A DNA stretch of 64,000 nucleotides from Eudorina sp. 2006-703-Eu-15. Lineage: Eukaryota > Chlorophyta > Chlorophyceae > Chlamydomonadales > Volvocaceae. The notes under the pieces are model-generated. The model did not search any database and was not told the DNA's origin. It saw only the letters and a list, made by a program, of their open reading frames with translations. Both the position numbers and the translations under genes were made by a program. Each line of letters begins with the position of its first letter. Position 1 is the stretch's first letter. The DNA is taken from NCBI GenBank assembly GCA_003117195.1, contig BDSI01000237.1:1-64000 (forward strand), in the 5' to 3' direction. Below are positions 55,635 through 64,000 of the stretch, one piece after another.

Positions 55635-58600
55635 TCATCGCAGGTATTGGCCAGGTGCCAGTCTCTCGTATCCAGTTGCCGCGTATCCTGGACCGCCGTA
55701 TGTAACTGGGTGACCCGCGGCAAGGTTGGGTATCGTGGGCATGGACGTGCCGCCGAGCAAATCGCTGAACCCTGTAAAAGCCAGCCCGTGTGCACCGGGC
55801 CCGCCTATCGCCGCCATATTGCCAAAGGCCGGTTTGTCCGGGAAGGCAGCCATACTAGGGCGAAGCTCGTAAGGGTTGTAGCCTGTTGGCATGGCAGACG
55901 GTCCACCGGTGCTGCTCCTTTGGGTGCCGTTAGCCGGCGGCTGTACGTTGCTGTGCGTCGACGACGCCTGCCAAGTACTGTGCAACGCGCCCGTGGAGGC
56001 GGTGGCGCAGACCTCCGATGCAGTCGTGTCCTGCAGACTGTGATTTCCCAGAGAAGAGCACGGCGCCATGCACGACACGGCCGATGACGAGGCACCCTGC
56101 TCCGGTCTGTACAGCAGAGTGCTGTTGTCGTTCGCGCACCCAGCTGACCGGACGCCGCTGAAGGCGGGATTCGTGGGCATGCCGGGGGCTCCGTACAGAT
56201 GCGCCCACAGCTCCGAGCCGCCGAACGGAAAGCCACGGTGCATGTCCACGCCCGCTGCCTTGAAGTGGTCCGGCAGCTGGACGCCCACGGGTTTCGGCCC
56301 TAGCGCCTGCGCCGCCATGTTAGAGCTGTCTCCCGCTGTGAAGCTGTACGGGTGCAAGCCGGCGTGGCCAGCAGCGCCTGCGGGGCCCGCGGATGGCGCC
56401 AAGAAGCCTGACCCCATGTACGCAGCCGATGCCGACATGTAGGGCGGCTGTGGCATGCCCAACATGGCCGACGAATTTGGCGGGAAAGGAGCCCCGAAAC
56501 CGGCAGAGGGCGCTGACGCCATGGGCTGCTGCACGGATTGGTGCATGGCCGGCGGCGCAGCAGCTGTCAGGTACGTGCCACCGTTGGGGCCAACATGCCA
56601 TGCGGACATGCCGGGCGGCGGTGGACGGCTCGCGCCCGTTGAAACCCCGACCATGTCGGCAGTGTGGTGATGGACTCGCCGGCTCTTGCCCTCCGCGTCC
56701 GCCCGTGCTGTGTCGTGGGCATGGCCCGCGGTGCGGGGCGGCGTCTGCCGCCGGCTATCGCCGCGGTGCCGCGTCCCGCCCGCAGCCACACTCGGCCTGG
56801 CTGCGCTGCGACTCCGGCTGCCTCCTCGCCGCAAGCTGCCGCCGCTCCCGTCATCCTCCGCGTCCGTCGTTGAGAGCTCCTCATCCCAGGCATACCGCTG
56901 CGACGCCGAAGAGGTGGGCGACCCGTACCCGCCCTCGTCGGTGTCGTCTGTGCGGAAGCTGCCCGGTGCGTGTGAGACACGGCGCCGGCTGTGTGACGGG
57001 CGGTCCACGCTCTTCTCCGCGGGCCCTTCACTCTGCATGGGATCCGAGCGCCCACCCTTGCTGTGGCTGCGCGACCGGAGCGAGTCGTACGCGCTGGTAG
57101 ATGGATTCCCAGCGGACGAGTCTGAGGCCCCTGATGGCAGCTCGCCGGCCGGCCAGGCCAGGTTGATGCGCGAGAACAGCGCCTCCAGCGCAGCATCCAT
57201 GGCGGCGTTGAAGCGCTGCAGCGGGTACGAGCACACAAGACATTACCATCTAGAGCTTGAACCGTGGGTAACGGCACAGCAACCTCATTTCAGGCGTCCT
57301 TCCTTGCAGTCATCCATCCGCTTGCGACTGCCACCCTTCCGCGTGTTTGGTGACGCCCCATCACCCGATGAAGCGCGACCGGAATCCGTATCCGCAACAC
57401 GTATCTTCCCGTGCTTCATGGATTGCGCATCCCACATGCACGCACTACGACACCCCGTCGTTTGACGTTGGTACATTGATAACACACCCTTGCCCACGGG
57501 CCCAACCGCCACGAAGCCAGCATCCTCTGTTTTCGCGTACCTCCGTCGCTGCGCTTTCAATCAAGTTCCAGTTCTTGAGCTTCCGATTGACCCTGTCGAA
57601 TCTCTCCTGCAGGTCTCCCGCGAGGTGCGCCACGTTAGCGGTGAGCTGCCCTTGGCACTTCATTTCCGCTTTGAACCTGCAACGCCATGACCAGGATGGC
57701 GTAAACATGCCTTGTAACAGATGCGTCCGCAGCGACATACCGACCCTCATTCTTAAGGACCAGGTAGACTGATTACATCATCACGCCCCCTCGTTACGGA
57801 TATCATGAGTCGAAATGTTCCAAGTCACACCGTTACCCTATTTGGCGACTTACTTCACGACATCCTGTGGCTGGGCTATGTCCTTGCTCAGCAGGGCCTG
57901 CAGCTGCACCCTTCTGGGAACCTTCGCACTAGGAGCCGCCGCCGGCACGGCTTGTGAAGGCTTGCGAAGTGCGGAACGCGGCGAAGGTGCTGGCGAACCG
58001 AGCCTACTGGGGGACCGCATCCGTGTGGGGGGCTTCACGTCTATCGACGAAGCCAAACCTGAAGCAGGGCAGAGCAAAACACCAAAATTAGCATCCGGAA
58101 CTGCAGCGTTTCCACAGATGCCACCGCCGGGCACCTTCAAGACTGGCCATCTAAGATGCGAAATCGTACATTCTGCGTACCTCGTGCACCAACACCTCCA
58201 AATGGGCCCGTCGCAAAGCTTAGTCGGCTTCCTTGCGCGACGCCTGTACCCGCCACTGTTGACGTGGGTTGGTTAGCAGGGGCTGTGGACGTGTCAACCA
58301 TCGACACCATCTCCTGTAGGCCTCCGAAGCTATTGTAAGCCCGACCATCCTTGGAACCTCCTGGCAAACTCAAGTTGAGGGACGTCGGGCCGCTGTGGTC
58401 CAAGATCGTTTCCGTCGGCGCTATCGATGGTGGAGGTCGGCCCTGAGTGCAATAAGCGGGGGATGACCCATATGGCCATCAGTCAGATCTGCACGCCCTG
58501 ACCCAGATGGTTTTGCTGTGATGCACTGCCGTGATGCACAGACGTACTAGCCAGATTGGAGGAGCCATGCTCTGACTTCGGAGCTTGGGCCGTTATAACC

Positions 58601-58915
58601 TTGAACCAGGGTGCACGAGACGCATACTCCTACCATGTTTTCGATCAACCGCGGAGTGGCGGCTTCGCTGTCGGTGTCAGTTGCCCGCTGCACGGCCGTG
58701 GGTCTCTTGAAAATTGGCTGACGGCTTGCGCCATCCAAGGAGGTCCGTCCATAGGCTGCCGCCTCCAAATTTGGCTCACCGCCATCTGTTTCTGAGCTGC
58801 TGTGCACGGAGGAAATGCTGGCGCGGCCCCTGTTCTCCAGAGGGGTGTAAGGGACCGTGTCAATAGAGAGCGATGAGGTCGTCAGCTGCACAGTTGCCAT
58901 CGGGACACGGCGCAC
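55635..58915 (-). CDS. Unrecognised coiled-coil/low-complexity protein
   Basis: I do not recognise the family. Exons (minus) 58915-58634, 58442-58181, 58058-57854, 57676-57541 and 57215-55635 join in phase. From the ATG at 58900 (MATVQLTTSS) they give about 816 residues. An AG acceptor (TTTAGCAG) lies right before 58915, so the start could be in an upstream exon. The N-terminal third is Ser/Thr/Pro-rich and disordered. A helical stretch runs from VQLQALLSKDIAQPQDVVK through GQLTANVAHLAGDLQERF to NAAMDAALEALFSRINLAW and is likely a coiled coil. The remaining ~500 residues are Ser/Gly/Ala/Pro-rich with Arg/Ser clusters and end GYERLAPGQYLR. A scaffold or cytoskeletal role is possible but unproven. 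Confidence 0.6.
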
Positions 58916-60597
58916 CTGCTAAATATCGATGGTTTAATACTCTGCCTTTCTGAGCGGCCATTTTCTGACGGGGAGCGGTCTCCGCCTACCGAAGAACGGA
59001 GCAGTGTGTCTGTTCGCTGCAACAGCGCCTCGACTTCATTATTCAACTGCAAGGGAGCAATAAAGATACTTATAAGAGAGCAACGCCGTTGTTGCAGTTT
59101 GATGCGCGATGCTTACTGGGTTCGCCATATGAAGTTGAAAAGTTTGACCAGAGTAGATAGGATCCTAGCCGTCACAAAACTAAATTACCACATTGTGTGA
59201 TGCTTCACTTTTTTATGTCATGAAAGGCATTCATGACTCCTTTGGGTTTTCGTCTTGCCGCTCGTACGACGCAAAAAGTCCCACAACACGGTACGTAGTG
59301 CGGAGCGAGTGAGTATAACGTTCTTAACAAGACTAAGTGCCAAAACTCGGATGGGCTGTCACCAAACCTTTGCTTGCAGCTGCTGTACTATGGAGATTGC
59401 AACTTGAGGACTACTTGATGCAAATGTGTCACGAATCAAACGGCATTGGCCTTAAGGGATACCCAGGGTTGCGTTCCTGCCAACACGGCGACTGTTCATT
59501 GAACAAGTTGCCGTCTGTGGGGTGATCGGTGAAGACGGATGAAGATGGGGGCCGTACAGCATTAGTAATTCATAAATGGCACGAGGCCTTTCCCCCCGCC
59601 CGATATCGTTGCTGTGAACGACAGCTAATCTTCTCTGTCTTCTTATTCGAGGCACAGGTCAAGTGCGCAAGGGTGCGGTTGGTGACGTTATGAAAATTCA
59701 TTCAATCAGCAACCGAGCCCCTTGTACATGGGAAGGTTTGAAATTTACACATTGCGCGGGTTATAACATACGCGCACATGTTCTCCCAAATCGAACAGCC
59801 TTCGATTCTGCCGTCGCCCGTTCCGTCAGCCACGCAGGCTATTCCAGTCAGCGTGTATGGGACATGTTGGGACCATGCCCGTGCGTCCCTAACACTGGCA
59901 ACAAACAGCAAGGTATAACAATAAGCTATCTTCCAGAATACCCCCGCGAGGAAAAGCCCACGGCCGTGTCCTGGCACAGTCACCTGCCAGACAAGCTTAA
60001 TCATACTGGTTCCCGGTTTCCCGGCACAGGCGCACAACGCCGGCAAATTCCATCTGCCGCGTTGCCGCCTTGGGTGGGGCCCACGCCTCACATTTTGTCC
60101 GATCCCCCACAACCTCACCTGTCGGCGCTCGACGTGCGCTCAACAGGCTGCACTATGGTTCCATCCCCTGCACGTGTCCCAAGGCAGCTCCCGGTCTGTT
60201 GCCATCCAGTCAAGTCAGTTCTCATCCTTTCCGCCCACCAACCCGTTCTCCACTACATCAAACGAAAGGAAAATCTGCAGGATGAATCCATCCCATTGCC
60301 CCTAGCTGGTGCTATCTCAAGAGCTCCTGGAATACAGCAGACCTCCGCTATTTCGAGTCCTTCGCAACCGGTCCCTTGCCGTACTTCTGCAAAGCATAGG
60401 AGACGGCATTGGAAATCATTACGGCAGGTCCTGGCTCTATGTTCTGAAAGGCACAACAGCAGCGATGCGACAACGCAGCGCAAATAACAGGTAAGTGCGT
60501 ATCTTCGCATACAGTGCACGAGGAATCGCATCTTTGAAAGGTACACTTGTACCTTCACGCACGGCTCTGTCAGTCAGCCCTGACACTCGCGAGTGGC
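58916..60597. other. Region with no recognised gene
   Basis: It is less GC-rich than its surroundings. A 274-codon plus-strand open frame at 59,663-60,487 has no family-like motif and no clear partner exons. It may hold 5' exons of the minus-strand coiled-coil gene and the 3' end of RER1. Confidence 0.45.
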
Positions 60598-60662
60598 CCC
60601 TACAAACACTTAACGCGTTCTCAACCCTCGCACGGTTGAGAACGCGTTAAGTGTTTGTAGGG
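60598..60662. ncRNA. Perfect 29-bp-arm hairpin, possible small-RNA precursor
   Basis: The left arm (60,598-60,626, CCCTACAAACACTTAACGCG...) and right arm (60,634-60,662) are perfectly complementary around the 7-base loop CTCGCAC. A 29-bp perfect stem is far beyond chance. It could be a small-RNA hairpin, a tiny MITE, or part of the RER1 3' untranslated region. No transcription evidence is available. Confidence 0.45.
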
Positions 60663-60852
60663 CCATCCCAGCATACACCATTCTTTTACAACAGCACCCT
60701 TCCAACAACACCACGGTCGTGCCGATCGCGCTGCGATTGCCGATGCGCTCATGACGCCAGGCAGTACTGGCAGGGTCACGGAGCTGCGCATCGTTGATAG
60801 CCATTTAAACACGGGCGGCAGATTCTCCACCTTGCCTCTGCACGCTCCTTAC

Positions 60853-61536
60853 CTTTTTCCCAAAGGTGAACGGCAGGTAGCGGTGCTTGATCATGTGCCT
60901 AATCTGCCGCTTCATGGTGACGAAGAAGAGTACGAACCAGTACAGCAAGAGGATAGGCCAGAAGACAGGCACGTCGAATACGGCGAAGAACGTCATCAAC
61001 GTTCCCAGCAGAATCGACTTGATCGATGCGTACCTGCCATCCGGGGGCAGCCACACTTCGTAAGCATACACCGCACGCGTTCACGCCGGTAGCATACAGC
61101 AAAACTGGCCCTACCAGAACTTGAATTCAGGGAGTCTTCGCACGAAAGGCCTAAACTCCTCATCTGCTTTTGTCGGCAGCTCCGGGCCTTCGAGCTCGGG
61201 GTCAAATTGCGGAGTAATGAATCCCAGCAGCAGGTTTAGGTTGTATATCCCCAGTCCGTATGACACGATATAGAATCCTGGACGTTAGAAAGCAACGATT
61301 CACTTTAACAGTTGCACGTCGGTAGGCGTCGATTGCGCGGGGCAACTGATCAAAGCTGCCACAGCAAGCGTACCACGAAGGTACCACACGCGAGCAACGT
61401 AGCAGAGCAGCGCTAGTACGAGACATATCCAGCGTCCAACGATGTGCGGCGAGCTTTTGTCCAGGAGGTATTGAATGCGTTGGTTCACTCGTCGACCTAA
61501 CCGGCTAACAGCATTGTCCGAAGCAGAAGATTCCAT
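60853..61536 (-). CDS. RER1: RER1, Golgi-to-ER retrieval receptor (C-terminal exon not found)
   Basis: RER1 is a four-pass membrane protein of the early Golgi that returns escaped ER membrane proteins via COPI. Exons (minus) are 61536-61374, 61277-61115 and 61033-60853, in phase. They read [69 protein letters not shown], then [19 protein letters not shown] and [20 protein letters not shown]. These are the classic RER1 segments with hydrophobic helices in place. Exon 3 ends at AAG|GTAAGG, so a short final exon should follow between about 60,850 and 60,660; I could not fix it. The ATG at 61536 gives [10 protein letters not shown]. Confidence 0.92.
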
Positions 61537-61832
61537 TTATTTGATTTTATCAATTATGAAAGAGATACAATGCGAAGATGATCACAGACACATAGGATAG
61601 GTACTCCAAGCCAACGAGTTCGCTGGGCCGCGGTAGAGGCCGGAAGATGGAAACAAGGCGGCTGGCTTACATGGTCAAGTCGGAAACCTGCGAGGCATGT
61701 TTGGCTGCTTGGCAGGAAACGGCTAGTACGACGTGCATGTTTTCGACCGTGAGCGACCTTCCTAGTACATCGCCTGTCACTGGAATTCTAAAAACCTGTT
61801 ATAGTCAATAAAATAGCGCTGTCGTTTCTGCG
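61537..61832. promoter_or_regulatory. Divergent promoter region between RER1 and the Ycf49-like gene
   Basis: 296 bp separate the two start codons on opposite strands. It is AT-richer than the genes. No defined element was identified. Confidence 0.6.
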
Positions 61833-63676
61833 ATGAATTGCTTTGCGTGCAAACCGCAACAACAGCCCATTCGAGCGGGTGCAAACCATGCTTTTTCTCG
61901 CACACGCTGCTTAGTGCGGGCCCACGTATCGCCTTATGCTACCATTCGTCGACCTCGTGGGTTGAAATGCACCGCCTCGTCCGACGACACCGTGCCAGCG
62001 ACGTTGCGCGTGCGCCACCTCGCAGCAGGTGCTCTGATGCTCGCAGCTGCGTGCGACGGCCTACTGACGCCAGGGGCCGCACAAGCTCTAGCAGTGCACA
62101 TGGAGCCTAGTAACGCGCTGTCCCTGCCCACATGGGCCATCCAGTAAGCTGCGGTGTGGCGCTTTTTGTAAAGCACTTGGGCTGTTCGTGGGCTCTGCAG
62201 TTGGGCAAGTCCCCGGGTACCATCCCATGGGGCAGGCTGGGTCTTTGTGTGCGGGGAACGGCGCCATGCCAGGTATATGATGGCCCATGTGATGCCCACA
62301 ATCCGCATCCCCCAGGCTCGGCCGCCCCGCCCACCCTTGACCGATGCCGTGTGCACACCAGGAGGCACCGGCGTTTGACCTGTTTCACCATCCATCTGAC
62401 CCACACTAGGCTAAACATGCCCACTGCCTGTGTACATCTGGTCCACGCTAGAGCATACATGTCCATCGCCTGTGTGAGAGAGAGCGTGTAAGGGAATTGC
62501 ACGCCAGCGGGGACGTGGTGCCGGACCCCTGACCGGCCTCCGCTCCCCGCTCCCATGCCCTCGCCCCTCGACCACCCCTGACCCACCCTGACCTTCCCGG
62601 CCGACCGACCTCGCACCTCGCAGCGTCTCTTCGGTGCTGGAATGGGTCACGGCGATGGGGTTGATGTGGAAATTCGCCGAGGCGACGGACAACCCGCGGT
62701 GGAAGGGCATGGCCTGGGGCATGGTGCCCAGCCTGGGGTCGGCCATGGCGGCCTGCACCTGGCACTTCTTTTACAACTCGCCTGATCTCGAATTCCTGGT
62801 GGTGCTGCAGGTGTGTGTGTGTGTGTGTGTGTATGTGTGTATGTGTAGTTGTTACATATCTGACCGGGCGTGACGCTGGCCAAGGGCTGCTAACCCAGCC
62901 CTAACGGAAAGACCGCCGAAGCACTCTCCTCCCTTTGCGGGGGAGGGAAAGGGGTGTGTGTGTGTGTACGTGTGTGTTTAGCAAAGTAACCCACCTGACC
63001 CAACCCAGGGACCAACTAACCAGGAAACCTCAAAATGTGTGAGTGTGTGTGCGCGCGCGTATGTGTTTGTGCGTGTGTGGTTGTACTCGTGAATGCGTGT
63101 ATGTTCAAGTTAACGTGACTTGGGTGCGCCTGGTCTTGGACATGCAATTGGCCTTCATGCAGCAGGGGCGGTGCCTGGCGGGAATTGCATACCGGCAGCA
63201 TTTGCTTCAGGCGCACACGCTTCATGGGTCCGAAGGCAACAATTATCCCGAATGCTGCAAGCGGCGTGCAGCGAGTGTTGCTGGACATAATGAAGCCGTT
63301 ATCCGGTGGCCGTTGGCTGGGGCGTAGCGCGTCGGCATGGGGCCTGTCACGGCGTGGGTAATCCACTCGGTTGCGCCCCGCGCTGAAGTGCAGGTGGTGG
63401 GCCCGGCCATCCAGGGCTGACTCTTAACAGCAGCTCTGCACCGACAGCAAGCACCGACGGGGCGGAACCCTCCCCGTTGCTGCCGCTGTGTCTTGCTGCG
63501 GTCACCTCCCGCCAACTAACAGCTGACTGACCGGGTGTCTCTGTTCGTCCCCCCGGATGCTGCCCTGCCCTGTTGGTGCACCCCAGTCGGCGTTGACAGT
63601 GGTGGGCAATTGCACGTGCTGGTGGGCGGCCTACCGGATATACGAGGCGGCCGTTGCGGAGAAGTCCTCGGCGTGA
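61833..63676 (+). CDS. Ycf49-like plastid membrane protein (DUF2499)
   Basis: Exons are 61833-62143, 62624-62810 and 63587-63676, in phase, giving 195 residues. The first ~50 residues (MNCFACKPQQQPIRAGANHA..., Arg/Ser-rich) look like a chloroplast transit peptide. A hydrophobic segment (LAAGALMLAAACDGLL) follows. The conserved part reads EPSNALSLPTWAIH, VSSVLEWVTAMGLMWKFAE, MAACTWHFFYN and ALTVVGNCTCWWAAYRIYE, as in cyanobacterial and plastid Ycf49 proteins. Function is unknown; the protein is probably in a plastid membrane. The gene is nuclear here, with introns. The second intron is packed with GT-rich repeats. Confidence 0.88.
62811..63095 (+). repeat. GT-rich microsatellites in intron 2 of the Ycf49-like gene
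   Basis: GT-rich runs lie at about 62,812-62,848, 62,954-62,980 and 63,037-63,090. The first begins right at the splice donor. Confidence 0.8.
62843..62930. repeat. Dispersed repeat, copy 2 (Ycf49-like intron)
   Basis: Second copy of the ~87-bp element at 39,886-39,972, also just after a GT-rich run. In both places it lies in an intron. Confidence 0.75.
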
Positions 63677-64000
63677 GGGCGCGCGAGGACGCGCCGCGCC
63701 GCCCAACGCTGCCTCGACTTCCGAGCAGGATGACACAACTGGAGGAGACAGCAGCGGACGGACGGAGTAGTGGAGCGCAGAGCGCAGCGAGCCCGCGACG
63801 TGGCCCATGGGTGATCATGGCTCATGGCTGTCACAAGTCACACGATCGCAAATCAAATGAAATTGCGATGCGTAGGATTCATGGCACTGCCCTGGAGCGT
63901 TGCTTGGGTGTGCGCGCGTGCGGAGGACTTGTTCTGCGCTGCTGGGCAGCACAGCGCGGGTTTAGGAGGCTTGGGCTATGACCGTGTGATGATCCGAGGG
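63677..64000. other. 3' region of the Ycf49-like gene
   Basis: No gene recognised. It is likely the 3' untranslated region and flank, truncated by the window end. Confidence 0.45.

Noticed and set aside
59663..60487. A 274-codon plus-strand frame
   Set aside because: No recognisable motif, no low-complexity signature typical of the local genes, no clear splice partners. Not annotated as a gene.

Overview
This window is nuclear DNA from a volvocine green alga (Chlamydomonas/Gonium/Volvox group). The grounds are high GC content, many short introns with canonical GT/AG ends, a multi-exon pherophorin (extracellular-matrix) gene, expanded Gly/Ala/Gln-rich linkers inside conserved proteins, and plastid and mitochondrial proteins with plant/algal features. 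The exact species cannot be named from the sequence. All exon joins below were worked out by eye from splice sites, reading phase and family conservation.

1-20,189 (minus strand): 17 exons that read as one very large pherophorin gene. It starts with a signal-peptide exon and continues through at least five tandem pherophorin (DUF3707-type) domains, each joined to the next by a proline-rich hinge. The gene runs off the left edge inside a 5.8 kb array of a 30-bp unit that encodes [10 protein letters not shown]. The domains are built from a repeating three-exon module with conserved phases. Two internal hinges each carry a 1-base frameshift in a repeat or homopolymer, and the giant array is full of indels, probably assembly error. 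The introns hold nested MITEs and a truncated LINE copy.

20,190-36,375: a gene-poor stretch, then two tandem copies of a block of about 7 kb (A 21,670-29,095; B 29,243-36,375). Each copy carries a minus-strand alpha/beta-hydrolase (lipase-like) gene with the same exon layout. Copy A holds a 5'-truncated non-LTR retrotransposon and copy B keeps the unoccupied site. The 3' end of the copy A gene has been altered.

36,838-47,400 (plus): MUS81, a structure-specific endonuclease, in 12 exons. It is inflated to about 1,550 residues by low-complexity linkers that surround a UBA-like motif.

48,415-63,676: a compact housekeeping region. In order it holds a complex I PDSW/NDUFB10 subunit (+), a TMEM209-like nuclear-envelope protein (-), a complex I B14/NDUFA6 subunit (+), an unrecognised coiled-coil/low-complexity protein (-), the Golgi-to-ER retrieval receptor RER1 (-), and a plastid Ycf49-like protein (+). 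Two gene pairs (TMEM209/NDUFA6 and RER1/Ycf49) are divergent across about 300 bp and probably share promoters. A perfect 29-bp-arm hairpin lies downstream of RER1.
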